Part shown: positions 26,585 to 35,978 of the stretch, in pieces
How the letters are laid out: the number at the start of each line of letters is the position of its first letter
Position numbering within the stretch: the first letter of the stretch is position 1
DNA from: DASYKT01 sp035995185
Lineage (GTDB): Bacteria; Acidobacteriota; Blastocatellia; Pyrinomonadales; Pyrinomonadaceae
DNA length: 64,000 nucleotides
Direction of reading: 5' to 3'
Assembly (NCBI GenBank): GCA_035995185.1
Contig: DASYKT010000042.1
Location: forward strand, 62,001 to 126,000
Translations under genes and position numbers: made by a program
The notes under the pieces: model-generated
The model's database searches: none
What the model saw: the letters and a program-made list of their open reading frames with translations, nothing else
Told to the model about the DNA's origin: nothing

Positions 26585-27554
26585 TCACTTTCGAGGCAAT
26601 ATATGGAACGATCTTTCGCGGAATAGCGATGGCTTCCTTGATATGGCGGGCGTGGGTAAAATGCCCGGCGACAAAAATTCCCGGCAGGTTAGTTTCAAAC
26701 GTTTCTTCGTCATATACAGGAATGGTCCCGTATTTTGAATCGCGGGTTTCCACTCCCAGACTGGTAAGCATCGTCAGATCGGCATCGGAACCGATCAGCA
26801 CAAAAACCACATCGTTCGGCAGCGCGACGATATCGCCGTCTTCGTCTTCGAGCAAAATTTCATTTTCTTTTATCTCGACCACGCGTTTTAAGAAAAAAAC
26901 TTTCAGGCAATCTTTTTCCACCTGTTCTTCCAAAGGCTGTTTGACCCAATATTTAATGCAGCCCTGTTTCGGATCGGTGTTTTCCCAATCTTCGCGAAAG
27001 ATGGCGAGAGTCGAATCGGCGCCTTCGCGGGCGAGAAACAGCGCGGCTTCACCGGCCGAGTTTCCGCCGCCCAGTACCAGCGCGTGTTTTTTTACATAAG
27101 GATAGGTTTCGCGAAAAAGATGATGCACTTTTGGCAGATCTTCGCCCGGCACGCCTTGTAAATGCCGCGGATTGTCCATCGCGCCGATGGCAAAGAGAAT
27201 GGTTTTTGTTTCGTAAGAATTCTTGTTTGTTTTGACCGTAAAAGTTTTTTTGTTTTTGGCGGCTTCGATAACTTCTTCCTCGGTCTGAATGTTCAGCTCG
27301 TTTTCCAGTGCAAAGTGGACGTAGTAAGAAAGGAGTTCTTCGCGCGTCGGTTTTTCGCGGGCCGATTCGATAGGAATGTTTTCAAATTCAAGCTCGCCCG
27401 GCGTGGAAAAAACCGCCAGGCCGATCGGGTATTGATAGACAGTGTTGGCGATCAGGCCTTTTTCCAGCACCAGGTAATTCAAGCCCGCTTTTTTTGCTTC
27501 GTAAGCGGCTGACAATCCCGCCGGTCCGGCGCCGATAATGATAAGATCAAACAT
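26574..27554 (-). CDS. ypdA: YpdA-type bacillithiol disulfide reductase
   Basis: 326 residues with two dinucleotide-binding sites: FAD site GAGPAGLSAA near the N-terminus and NADPH site GGGNSAGEAAL near residue 165. GIFVAGHFTHARH precedes the C-terminus. There is no CxxC redox pair, which separates it from thioredoxin reductase. This matches YpdA/Bdr, which reduces bacillithiol disulfide with NADPH in the cytosol, so low-molecular-weight thiol chemistry with bacillithiol is inferred. The stop codon lies within a 7-base periodic repeat. Confidence 0.85.
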   Translation of the reverse strand: MFDLIIIGAGPAGLSAAYEAKKAGLNYLVLEKGLIANTVYQYPIGLAVFSTPGELEFENIPIESAREKPTREELLSYYVHFALENELNIQTEEEVIEAAKNKKTFTVKTNKNSYETKTILFAIGAMDNPRHLQGVPGEDLPKVHHLFRETYPYVKKHALVLGGGNSAGEAALFLAREGADSTLAIFREDWENTDPKQGCIKYWVKQPLEEQVEKDCLKVFFLKRVVEIKENEILLEDEDGDIVALPNDVVFVLIGSDADLTMLTSLGVETRDSKYGTIPVYDEETFETNLPGIFVAGHFTHARHIKEAIAIPRKIVPYIASKVKGN

Positions 27555-27573
27555 TATTTATTTTCTTTTATTA

Positions 27574-27640
27574 GCCACGAATGTCACTAATAACACGAAT
27601 CAAAACATTCTTTATTCGTGCTATTGGTGACATTCGTGGC
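27574..27640. repeat. CACGAA-family hairpin (empty)
   Basis: Perfect arms of 27 bases with an exact complement: GCCACGAATGTCACTAATAA and continuing, against an arm ending GACATTCGTGGC, with a 13-base loop. It lies between ypdA and phzF. Confidence 0.9.
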
Positions 27641-27653
27641 TTATCTCTCGTTA

Positions 27654-28595
27654 TTAAAGCAACATTTCGCCCTGTAACATTACCACCGAATTTCCCCCTA
27701 TTTTCGTCAGTTCCACATTTCCTTTTTCACCTTTGACCTCGGCATGAAGGCGGCTGGGGCGTTTCATGAAATCACCCTGTTCAACGGTGAAACGGTGAAA
27801 GCCGTCGTCATCTTTTCCTGTGATCACGCCGTGATGGACCAGGTACGATGACAGCGCGCCGCAGGCGCTGCCGGTAGCGGCATCTTCCGGGATGTTATCG
27901 CTGGGAGCAAAAAATCGGGCGTGAGCCGCGGACGGTGCGCCGTCTTTTGTTTCCAGTGTAAAAACATAAGCTCCGACCGCGCCGAATTTCAGATAAATAT
28001 CACTGAGCAAATTTCCATTCACTTTAATACGGCTGAGTGCATCCAGAAACCTGACCGGAACGGCCAGTGAACCGATCCCCGTATTCATCACCTGCACGGG
28101 CAGATCGGCATTTCTATCATCCGCATTTAACCCCAGGCTTTCCATTAATCTCGCCAGGGAAGTTTCATCAGAGACTATCTCTCCGGCGACAAATTTTCCC
28201 TGGGTCATGGTCACTTTTACCGGCGTGCCCCATTCCGCTTCGATCTCAACGGGCAGCACTCCGATACCGAGCTCCTGATAAATTTCGGTCCGTCCGGTGA
28301 AGTCTTCGGTGATCTCTTTGACGATCCCTAAACGGGCGAGCAAGTTCCAGGTCCCGACCACCGGGTGGCCGGCCATGGGAAGTTCGCGGGCCGGGGTAAA
28401 GATGCGCAGCCGGCGGAGCGCTTTTTCTTCGCTCGAAGGCAGCACGAAAACGGTCTCCGAAAGATTCATCTCGCGGGCAATGTCCTGCATCTGCTCACCA
28501 GTTAAACCTTCGCCTTCGGGAAATACAGCTAAAGGATTGCCCGCAAATGGTTTGTCGGTGAAGACATCGAGTTGGAAAAAACGGTACAAGCTCAT
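27654..28595 (-). CDS. PhzF family epimerase/isomerase
   Basis: 313 residues from the ATG at 28595. The longer in-frame extension upstream is hydrophobic and unlike the family, so the internal start is chosen. It begins YRFFQLDVFTDKPFAGNPLAV-like, carries the catalytic Glu in MNLSETVFV, and has the second conserved motif EDAATGSACGALSSYL. PhzF proteins catalyse isomerisations such as those in phenazine synthesis, but most members have unknown substrates and no phenazine genes are nearby. It is a single gene between a CACGAA hairpin and the rpsA leader. Confidence 0.9.
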   Translation of the reverse strand: MSLYRFFQLDVFTDKPFAGNPLAVFPEGEGLTGEQMQDIAREMNLSETVFVLPSSEEKALRRLRIFTPARELPMAGHPVVGTWNLLARLGIVKEITEDFTGRTEIYQELGIGVLPVEIEAEWGTPVKVTMTQGKFVAGEIVSDETSLARLMESLGLNADDRNADLPVQVMNTGIGSLAVPVRFLDALSRIKVNGNLLSDIYLKFGAVGAYVFTLETKDGAPSAAHARFFAPSDNIPEDAATGSACGALSSYLVHHGVITGKDDDGFHRFTVEQGDFMKRPSRLHAEVKGEKGNVELTKIGGNSVVMLQGEMLL

Positions 28596-28699
28596 AAAAA
28601 TTGATATCCTACAGCATAAACAAAATAAAAACCGATAATCAAACCGCAATTTTGGAATAAAAATTAACTTCCAGTCAAGCGCGATCCGGCGGTATAATC

Positions 28700-28729
28700 T
28701 TGACATATAAGCATTTGGACGTGTAATTT
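28700..28729 (+). promoter_or_regulatory. Promoter of the rpsA transcript
   Basis: A perfect -35 TTGACA (28700-28705) and a -10-like TAATTT (28724-28729) are separated by 18 bases. The start of transcription would fall near 28737, about 225 bases before the rpsA ATG. Confidence 0.6.
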
Positions 28730-28736
28730 CAAATAT

Positions 28737-28880
28737 AGTCCGGCCAAACGTTGGGAACTGTCGAGCGAGGACGAAAACCTTGCGGCCTCACCCGGCAGCC
28801 TCTAAGAGAATCTTTTCTCCGACAATGCCTGAACTAATGCATTTCCGTCCCCAAGGGCGGAGTCCGTATTTTTTGATAAA
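28737..28880 (+). promoter_or_regulatory. Possible structured leader or small RNA before rpsA
   Basis: The long leader contains GC-rich complementary pieces and a potential pairing between AAATA...CCGG at its 5' side and a GGCGG...TATTTTTT tail at 28855-28876. That tail resembles a terminator or the end of a separate small RNA. No SRP, tmRNA, RNase P or classical riboswitch core is recognised. It is offered as a candidate only. Confidence 0.35.
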
Positions 28881-28963
28881 CAGTTTGTTAAGTTCAAATA
28901 GATGGGTTAAACTAAATGTTTAACCATATAGATAATTCGAAGGGAAAGTAATAGGGATTTTTC

Positions 28964-30802
28964 ATGTCGAGCGAAGAAATTAAACAGCCAGAAACTGAAG
29001 TGCAAGGAACTCCGGTTTCGGGCTCTGAAGCAACAAATACTGCCGGAACCGCTCCGGCAGCGGAACAGCCGGAAACCACGGCTCATTTGGAAGACGAACA
29101 GTCTGCCGTTGAGATGGATTTCGGTGCGATCTTGGAACAATTTGAGCAGGAAAGCGCTCAATACAGCCCCGGGCAAGTGGTTCAGGGAAAAGTGATCGGT
29201 GTTTCCGACACCGGTGTCGTGATCGACTTCGGCTATAAATCCGAAGGCGTGGCGAATATCGCTGAATTTACCACTCCTGACGGCGAGGTCACGGTCAAAC
29301 GCGATGACGAAGTCGAAGTCGTAATTAAGAATATGAACGGCGGCGATGGCTCGCCCGTCCTTTCTTATGCCGATGCTCAACGGCGCAAATCGTGGGATGT
29401 ACTGGAAGAAGCTTTCAACAAAGAGGAAACGGTCAAAGGCCGTGTTCTCGATCGTATCAAGGGCGGCGTAAAAGTCGACTTAAACGGTGTTGAAGCATTT
29501 TTGCCTGCCTCGCAGATCGATTCGCGTCCGGTCGGCAATCTCGATGAATACATCGGCCAGGACATCGAAACCAAGATCATCAAATTCAGCCGCCGCAAGG
29601 GCAACGTCGTTTTGTCACGTAAAGTGATCGTTGACGAAGTGCTCGGCGCGCAGAAAAAAGAGACACTTGGCCAGCTCGAAGAAGGCTATATCGTCGAAGG
29701 CAAGGTCAAGAGCCTTACCGACTACGGCGCTTTTGTCGATCTGGGCGGGCTGGATGGATTGCTGCACGTGACGGATATGTCATGGGGCAAGGTCCAGAAG
29801 CCGGCCGATCTGCTCAAAGCAGGCGAGCAGGTCCAGGTAAAAGTTCTCAAGCTCGATCGTGAACATGAAAAGATATCTCTTGGCTTAAAACAATTGACGG
29901 CCGATCCGTGGACCAGCGTGGAAGAACGCTATCCGGTCGGAACGAACATCAAAGGAAAAGTTTCCAGCCTGGCCGATTACGGCGCCTTTATCGAGTTGGA
30001 ACCCGGTGTCGAGGGCCTGATCCATATTTCGGAAATGAGCTGGTCGAAACGCTCGAAGCATCCGAACAAGATCCTTAACATGGGCGAAGAAGTCGAGGTC
30101 CGCATTCTGGACATCAACCCGACCGACCGCCGCATCAGCCTGAGCCTCAAACAGCTGATGACCAACCCGTGGGATTCCCTGCGTGAAAGATATCAGGTCG
30201 GTACCAAGGTTACCGGCAAGGTGCGTAACCTGACGGATTTCGGCGCGTTTGTCGAGATCGAAGACGGTGTCGACGGCCTGGTCCATGTTTCCGATATCTC
30301 GTGGTCCAAACGGATCAAGCATCCGAAAGATGCGCTCAAAAAAGGACAGGAAGTAGAAGCCGTGGTGACGAACATCGATACCGTCGGCCAGCGCCTGTCG
30401 CTTTCGATCAAAGATCTGACGCCGAGCACCTGGGATACTTTTGTGCAGCAGCATAAACCGGGCGATGTCGTAAAGGGCAAGATCTCGCGTTTTGCCAGCT
30501 TTGGCGTGTTCGTCGAGCTGGGCGAAGATCTGGAAGGCCTCTGCCACATCTCGGAATTGTCCGACGAAAAGGTGGACAAACCGGAAGAAGTGGTGCAGAT
30601 CGGACAGGAAATGGACTTCAAAATTTTGCGCATTGACGCGGAGGCTGGCAAAATAGGATTATCCGCCCGCGCCGTGGGCAAAGAGGATGAACCCGAGTTT
30701 GATGCCAAGTCTTATTCGACCGAAGCCAAGGGCGGCATGGCCTCTCTGGCTGAACTGGCTAATTTGCAGTTCAGTAATTCGGAAGAAGATGACAAGAAGT
30801 AG
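28964..30802 (+). CDS. rpsA: 30S ribosomal protein S1
   Basis: 612 residues. An acidic N-terminal tail of about 55 residues is followed by a series of S1 RNA-binding domains, with the typical units GKVKSLTDYGAFVDL, GKVSSLADYGAFIEL, GKVRNLTDFGAFVEI and GKISRFASFGVFVEL. These repeat about every 87 residues, six domains in total. S1 binds mRNA and helps unfold it on the 30S subunit during initiation. The start follows an AATAGGG site. The HU gene begins 42 bases after its stop, and a HIT gene follows, forming a rightward operon. Confidence 0.95.
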   Translation: MSSEEIKQPETEVQGTPVSGSEATNTAGTAPAAEQPETTAHLEDEQSAVEMDFGAILEQFEQESAQYSPGQVVQGKVIGVSDTGVVIDFGYKSEGVANIAEFTTPDGEVTVKRDDEVEVVIKNMNGGDGSPVLSYADAQRRKSWDVLEEAFNKEETVKGRVLDRIKGGVKVDLNGVEAFLPASQIDSRPVGNLDEYIGQDIETKIIKFSRRKGNVVLSRKVIVDEVLGAQKKETLGQLEEGYIVEGKVKSLTDYGAFVDLGGLDGLLHVTDMSWGKVQKPADLLKAGEQVQVKVLKLDREHEKISLGLKQLTADPWTSVEERYPVGTNIKGKVSSLADYGAFIELEPGVEGLIHISEMSWSKRSKHPNKILNMGEEVEVRILDINPTDRRISLSLKQLMTNPWDSLRERYQVGTKVTGKVRNLTDFGAFVEIEDGVDGLVHVSDISWSKRIKHPKDALKKGQEVEAVVTNIDTVGQRLSLSIKDLTPSTWDTFVQQHKPGDVVKGKISRFASFGVFVELGEDLEGLCHISELSDEKVDKPEEVVQIGQEMDFKILRIDAEAGKIGLSARAVGKEDEPEFDAKSYSTEAKGGMASLAELANLQFSNSEEDDKK

Positions 30803-30844
30803 GTGACGTTTTGGTTTACAATTTAGGTCTTGAGGGTAGATAAA

Positions 30845-31162
30845 ATGACTAAAGCTGATCTAGTAGAAGAGGTTGCCAAGGCAACCGATATGACCAAGAA
30901 AGATTCCGAGAAACTGGTCGAGATAGTTTTTGACAGTATCATCGAGAGTCTGAAAAAAGGCGACAAGATCGAATTGCGCGGTTTTGGCAGTTTTCGCGTA
31001 CGCCAGCGCGGGTCGCGCCGGGGAAGAAATCCGAAGACCGGTGCGCCGGTCAGCGTTCCCGCAAAACGCGTCGCCTATTTTAAGCCCGGCAAAGAGCTTA
31101 AAGACCTGATCAACACTGAAGCAACAACTGAAGCAACCGGAGGGTCAGAATCTCACGGTTAG
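30845..31162 (+). CDS. HU/IHF-family DNA-binding protein
   Basis: 105 residues from the ATG at 30845, with GAGGG 8 bases upstream (an in-frame TTG at 30830 includes the ribosome site and is unlikely). It carries MTKADLVEEVA, LRGFGSFRVRQR and the DNA-binding arm GRNPKTGAPVSVPAKRV, all standard for HU/IHF. About 15 extra residues rich in Thr/Glu/Gly extend the C-terminus. It bends and compacts DNA as a dimer. rpsA-HU/IHF adjacency is also known from other bacteria (rpsA-ihfB). Confidence 0.93.
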   Translation: MTKADLVEEVAKATDMTKKDSEKLVEIVFDSIIESLKKGDKIELRGFGSFRVRQRGSRRGRNPKTGAPVSVPAKRVAYFKPGKELKDLINTEATTEATGGSESHG

Positions 31163-31197
31163 TCGTCGAAAAAATTAGCTAAAAAGGATTAACGCCT

Positions 31198-31692
31198 GTG
31201 GATGTTTTGTGGAGTCCGTGGCGCTACGATTACATCAAGTCCGGTGGAAGCGGTGAAAAGCCGAATTCACCGGATTGTGTTTTCTGCGAGATACAAAAAG
31301 ATCCCGCGCGCGACGAGGAGCATTTTATCCTGCACCGCGGCGAGCATAATTTTATCGTGCTCAATATTTACCCGTACGTCAGCGGGCATTTGATGATCGT
31401 GCCGTTCGAGCATCTGGCTGAACTTTCCGGCACTCCAAAAGATATTTCCGATGAGTTAATGGACCTCACCAAGCGCTGCCAGCAGGCCCTCGGCGAGGTT
31501 TATACTCCGGACGGTTTTAATCTGGGGATGAATCTGGGCAAAGCGGCCGGGGCGGGCGTCGCGAATCATTTGCACATGCATATCCTGCCGCGCTGGTTTG
31601 GCGATGTTAACTTTATGACCTCGGTGAGCGAGACGCGAACCATTCCCGAAGACCTGCGGACTACCTATGAGAAACTGAAAGGGAAATTCTAA
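31198..31692 (+). CDS. HIT family nucleotide hydrolase/phosphorylase
   Basis: 164 residues from a GTG with AAGGA about 8 bases upstream. It begins LWSPWRYDYI and has a DCVFCEI cysteine pair and the catalytic histidine triad in ANHLHMHILPRW. This layout matches the Ap4A phosphorylase-like branch of HIT proteins, which act on dinucleoside polyphosphates or nucleotidyl adducts. It is third in the rpsA-HU-HIT series, 35 bases after the HU stop. Confidence 0.9.
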   Translation: MDVLWSPWRYDYIKSGGSGEKPNSPDCVFCEIQKDPARDEEHFILHRGEHNFIVLNIYPYVSGHLMIVPFEHLAELSGTPKDISDELMDLTKRCQQALGEVYTPDGFNLGMNLGKAAGAGVANHLHMHILPRWFGDVNFMTSVSETRTIPEDLRTTYEKLKGKF

Positions 31693-31887
31693 ACCCTTTT
31701 ATTTTATAGGACAGGACTCACGACAACGTCCCAATTCCACTTCCATAACGTCGTTGTAATAAGTCTTTAATTCCAACAGATGCTCATCGCACACATCTTA
31801 TGGTCCTTCTAGTTAATAAATATCTTACGTATAAAATCTACGAGAGAATGTAAATAAATGATCTAATTTTGAAGAATTGATATTCTC

Positions 31888-32427
31888 TTATTTCTTTAAT
31901 CCAAAATATCCGATCGTGCTGTAATAGCCGGGAAAAACTTTTACATGGATCTTGCCGAGATATTGTTCGGGCGCGACCTCGACGATCTCGTCCAGAATGA
32001 TGCGGATGCGAAAAGGGTTTTCCCGCGAGCTATAGTCCAGCTTTACCACATTTAATTGCGGGTCTTTGAGGCCGGGTTCGGTGCGCGTCTGGAAATAGTA
32101 AGCGCGGGTGTTGCCGTCTTCATCTGCGGTGTAGCGTTTATAAAAGGGGGCGAGGATCTTTAGTATCGAAGCTCCGGCCGGGGTAAAAATATTAAAGCCC
32201 AGGTTTTCAGCCGCTTCAAAAGACTTTCCCATCCAGGGAACGTCGGCGTCAAAAAGCACATGCGCCGTGCCGCGATAAAATCCATTCGGCGGAGCTTGCG
32301 GCGTGCTTCCGGCGGAGAATTTTTTCTGGTAACCGTTGTGTTCAGCGACAAAATTTACCAGCCACCAGAAAAGCAGCCATCCGACAACTATTGCCGCCAA
32401 CGAAACCAGAATATAGATCAGAAACAT
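31888..32427 (-). CDS. Hypothetical membrane-anchored protein
   Basis: 179 residues. One N-terminal transmembrane helix (FLIYILVSLAAIVVGWLLFWW) is followed by a soluble part of about 150 residues containing RGTAHVLFDADVPWMGKSF and ending GYYSTIGYFGLKK. No family is recognised. It is last in the leftward series hflX, pgpH-like, 32487 gene, this gene, 59 bases after the previous stop. Confidence 0.65.
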   Translation of the reverse strand: MFLIYILVSLAAIVVGWLLFWWLVNFVAEHNGYQKKFSAGSTPQAPPNGFYRGTAHVLFDADVPWMGKSFEAAENLGFNIFTPAGASILKILAPFYKRYTADEDGNTRAYYFQTRTEPGLKDPQLNVVKLDYSSRENPFRIRIILDEIVEVAPEQYLGKIHVKVFPGYYSTIGYFGLKK

Positions 32428-32486
32428 AGTCAGATTATCTCCCGAACAATATTCGCCCGAGCGGCGGAAATGGATTCTTTAAGTGA

Positions 32487-33455
32487 TCACGGCTGCGGGT
32501 CGATAGCCGTTTTGGAAAGTATTTCACCGGTGGCGAAATCGTAAAGCCAGACCCCTACCAGGTCCGCGTAAACCTTATTCTGAATAGCTATGTGGTCTTT
32601 CTTTTCCACCGAATCCCTCATGGTAAAAGTTTTACTTCCCGCATAGGGCGGCGTCAGCTTTACTACAAAGAGGATTGATATATGCCGGCGTGCGGAGCCG
32701 GGCGGTACGACGTCGTCGCCGGTCCAGGCGGCAAAGCCCACGCCTTCAATAGCGGTCGAACTATAAGTATCGAGAGAGAATATATTGTCGCCGGTAATTT
32801 TTATCAGGCGAAAAGGCTGTTCTTTGACAAAGGACAAGCCGTAATGGAACTGCGGAGACGGAACAAATGTTTCGCGGCATCTGACCCCGACATTCCGGCC
32901 CTTGAAATGTTTACGGTCGGTGTCAGGCAGGACGGTCCTGATCGGAAAAAACGCCTCTTTCCAGACAGGCTTATTTGGATCAACAGCAACGGCAGTGACA
33001 AGTTTTTCGCGCGACGCGACTGTTTTGAGCTCAGCGGCGTCGGCAGTGTAGCACGGATTGACATATTCGATACGGGGCTCGGGAAATTCGCCAGCCGGCC
33101 GCAATCGCCAGAGGCTTCCCCGGAAATAAAACGTGGGACCGTCTGTTTTAAGAGCGGAAACAAAATCCGCCGGCGCGATCGCATAATCGCTAAAGGCGAA
33201 AAGGTCGTCCGTAGTCAGCGGCCCGTAAACGGTTTTGATGTTTCTGTCTTTTGCCGCGGCCTGTAGATTATTAAAAAGCGTGGCGATATTATGTCCGATA
33301 AATCCCGGCGACACCTTGTCAGAGTCGGATTTAATTACCGCCATTTCCTCGGCGGGTATCGACGAAACAGGGCCGGCGGTTTTTTGGGGCCAGGCAGAAA
33401 TGGAAACGATAAAAATGAAAAAGCCGGCTGCAATATAGGAGAATTTCTTGAGCAT
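32487..33455 (-). CDS. Hypothetical exported protein
   Basis: 322 residues with a signal peptide (FSYIAAGFFIFIVSISAWPQ). The mature protein contains scattered Cys (NPCYT, VRCRE), several Trp motifs (FYFRGSLWRLRPAGE) and a near-terminal LVGVWLYDFATGE strand. No known domain is seen. It starts 5 bases after the pgpH-like stop, so it is cotranscribed and possibly translationally coupled with that gene. The link may reflect operon membership only. Confidence 0.65.
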   Translation of the reverse strand: MLKKFSYIAAGFFIFIVSISAWPQKTAGPVSSIPAEEMAVIKSDSDKVSPGFIGHNIATLFNNLQAAAKDRNIKTVYGPLTTDDLFAFSDYAIAPADFVSALKTDGPTFYFRGSLWRLRPAGEFPEPRIEYVNPCYTADAAELKTVASREKLVTAVAVDPNKPVWKEAFFPIRTVLPDTDRKHFKGRNVGVRCRETFVPSPQFHYGLSFVKEQPFRLIKITGDNIFSLDTYSSTAIEGVGFAAWTGDDVVPPGSARRHISILFVVKLTPPYAGSKTFTMRDSVEKKDHIAIQNKVYADLVGVWLYDFATGEILSKTAIDPQP

Positions 33456-33460
33456 AGGAA

Positions 33461-35950
33461 TTATTTCACTGTTTTGGCTTCAGCTTTTGCCTCGGTCGGC
33501 TCATGTGAACGGTCGATGGCCTCGTCTTCAATTTCACCGCCTTTACTCACCGGTATGTCGGCCGGGTTCTGATATTTGATACCGCGTTCTTCGGCGTCTT
33601 CGGCAGCGTCGATGGGGGCAGCAGGGAGAATAATATTTGCCAGTGACTGGCTGGGCGGAACATAGCCCGGGTAATCGATACGGGAATGATAGATGGCGAC
33701 CAGCGATTTGATCATCGATTCACGGAGAATGGTCAATTCGCGTAACGTCAGATCGCATTCGTCCAGCTGGTCGTCGCTCAAAATAGCATCGATGATCTTG
33801 GTGATGATAAAACGAATATTTTCCGGCGTCGGCTGGGCCAGGCTGCGAGCTGCGGCCTCGCAGGAATCGGCGATCATCATCACCGCGGCCTCTTTAAATT
33901 GCGGTTTCGGGCCCGGGTAGCGAAAATCGCTTTCTTCTACTTCCACACCTTCGCCCGCTTCGGTCTGGGCCTTGCGCAAAAAATAATGCAGCGTGCGCGT
34001 TCCGTGATGCTGCGGGATGAAATCTATCACCCGCTGCGGCAGGCCGATCTCTTTCGCCAGCTTAACGCCGTAAGTTACATGGCTGATGATGATCTTGGCG
34101 CTCTGCACCGGTTTGAGGCGGTCGTGCGGATTTTTACCGAGCTGGTTTTCCACGTAGTGTTCGGGCGAAGCGACCTTGCCGATGTCGTGATACAGCGCGC
34201 CGATCTTGGCGAGCAGGGGATTGGCCCCGATCGCGCGGCAGGCTTCGTGGGCCAATTGCCCGACGGCGTGCGAGTGCTGGTTGGTCCCCGGCGCGCGGAG
34301 CGCGAGTTGTCCCAACACGGGAAGATCGGCATTGGAAAGCTCCAGCAATTTAACATCCGTCAAAACACCAAATAGAGACTCACAAAGCGGCATTATTACC
34401 GCGGTGAGCGCCGCCGTTATCAACCCTCCTATTATGCCGCAGGCCATCGCCAGCAAGACGGTGTTTAAAATGAACGGAAGCTGCATGTAGCCGATCAGCG
34501 CAACAGAACAAAGCGCCCCCGCGATGCCGACCATCAATCCGGCAATAGTAATCGCCTGACGCGTGCGGTAGCGGCCGATGCCATAGACGGCGGTGATCGA
34601 TGTGATGGCGGCAAAAATAGCAAACTCCAAACCTTTGGGCGCCATCAGGCCGGCGAGAAAAGCCACAAAGAGGCCGGAAAAAAGCGCTATCTGACGGTCA
34701 GCCAATAGCGTCATTGTCAGGCTTGTCAGCGCAAAAGGAATTGCCAGCGACCAGAGTGTCGGATCGTTAAAGGGCGGGCGGGCATTTTGCGCGGCGGTGA
34801 AATTGGCCAGTTGAACGCACAAGGACATCACTATCGTCTGCGCCAGTACGATAAAGCCAAAAAGCGCAAAAGTTTTTTCCGGCGCCTGCACCAGCCGCGT
34901 CGTCATTCCGCGATGCTCGATAAATTTCCACGCACCCCAAAACAACGCGCCGATCAGCGCCAGCAAACCCAAGAAACGATTCCACTGGCGGGTGTTGGTG
35001 GTATAGCTGCGAACGGCGTTTAGCTTCGACAAAATTTCCGGGGTAACTTCGTCGCCCTGCCGCGCGATGATATCGCCGCGCTTTAAGGAAATGATCGTCG
35101 GCATTATCGCCTGCGCATTTTTATCGCGCGCGTTTTCCGTGGCGGGGCTGTCGTAGGCCACGCTCGGTTGGATAAAGGACGACAGGGCCGATTGAAAAGC
35201 GTCGATCTCTTTTCCAGAGAGGCTGGGAACCTGCGCCAGTTTTTGGCGCAATTTTTCGCGCGCCTGCGAAAGCGAGGTCATGCTGTTCTCAGGCATCCGA
35301 ACGCTCGATTGCTGGTTGGGATTTTTTCTGTCGACCAGAAGAATGTCATCCTGAAAATTCGGCGCGTCCTTGTCGTCGTAGATCGATCCTTCGGCCGCTT
35401 CGCGCAAGGCGCGGGTGATCGCTTCCAGTTCGTTAGAGGTAAACTGCCGCGCGAGAAATACTTTGGTAACGGCCTCGCCGTCTTCGTTCTTCCAGACTTC
35501 TACTCTGGTGTTTCCGTTATTAGCAGCTTTGCCATTAGAAGATCTTGCGTTGGAATTTGACGGCTCAACCTTTTGCACCATCCCCGACCAGGCAGAGCGA
35601 AAATTACTTACGGCCTGTTCGGCGCGACTGCCTTCGAAAGTGAAGATCGGCGCCTGGGTGTTGCGGGCGGCCTGTCTTTCGCGCTCCGTCGTCAGCAGGT
35701 CTGCTTCCGTGATATCGGCCGGTGAAACGATGGTTTCGCGAATCACATCTTTTTCGTGATAGATCTCACCGCCGGAGCGAAAGAACGGGTTTGCCACCAG
35801 CAGAGTTACCAGGAACAGCAAAACCGAAAAGCCGAGCCAAAATCTTTGTTTTTCAGATAGGACTTTGAAAGGACGCGAAATATATCGCGCTGCCTGGGTT
35901 CGCAGCCGGGTCATCGGCGACGTTAAATTGGGCAATTTTTTGCTGCTCAT
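33461..35950 (-). CDS. 7TM-HD phosphodiesterase, PgpH-like
   Basis: 829 residues. A first transmembrane helix near residues 38-57 precedes a large extracytoplasmic domain (about 60-325), then about seven membrane segments (about 330-530), then an HD domain with HSHAVGQLAHEA and the metal-binding ALYHDIGKVASPEHYVENQ, plus HHGTRT further on. This architecture is that of PgpH, which hydrolyses c-di-AMP to pApA, so a c-di-AMP role is likely by family. A C-terminal charged tail of about 60 residues is extra. It lies 28 bases downstream of hflX. Confidence 0.9.
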   Translation of the reverse strand: MSSKKLPNLTSPMTRLRTQAARYISRPFKVLSEKQRFWLGFSVLLFLVTLLVANPFFRSGGEIYHEKDVIRETIVSPADITEADLLTTERERQAARNTQAPIFTFEGSRAEQAVSNFRSAWSGMVQKVEPSNSNARSSNGKAANNGNTRVEVWKNEDGEAVTKVFLARQFTSNELEAITRALREAAEGSIYDDKDAPNFQDDILLVDRKNPNQQSSVRMPENSMTSLSQAREKLRQKLAQVPSLSGKEIDAFQSALSSFIQPSVAYDSPATENARDKNAQAIMPTIISLKRGDIIARQGDEVTPEILSKLNAVRSYTTNTRQWNRFLGLLALIGALFWGAWKFIEHRGMTTRLVQAPEKTFALFGFIVLAQTIVMSLCVQLANFTAAQNARPPFNDPTLWSLAIPFALTSLTMTLLADRQIALFSGLFVAFLAGLMAPKGLEFAIFAAITSITAVYGIGRYRTRQAITIAGLMVGIAGALCSVALIGYMQLPFILNTVLLAMACGIIGGLITAALTAVIMPLCESLFGVLTDVKLLELSNADLPVLGQLALRAPGTNQHSHAVGQLAHEACRAIGANPLLAKIGALYHDIGKVASPEHYVENQLGKNPHDRLKPVQSAKIIISHVTYGVKLAKEIGLPQRVIDFIPQHHGTRTLHYFLRKAQTEAGEGVEVEESDFRYPGPKPQFKEAAVMMIADSCEAAARSLAQPTPENIRFIITKIIDAILSDDQLDECDLTLRELTILRESMIKSLVAIYHSRIDYPGYVPPSQSLANIILPAAPIDAAEDAEERGIKYQNPADIPVSKGGEIEDEAIDRSHEPTEAKAEAKTVK

Positions 35951-35978
35951 TTAGTCAGGGATAGAAATAAGCTGTCCT

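Noticed and set aside
28737..28880. 6S, SRP or RNase P RNA before rpsA
   Set aside because: None of the core motifs of these RNAs could be found; kept only as an unnamed candidate leader.
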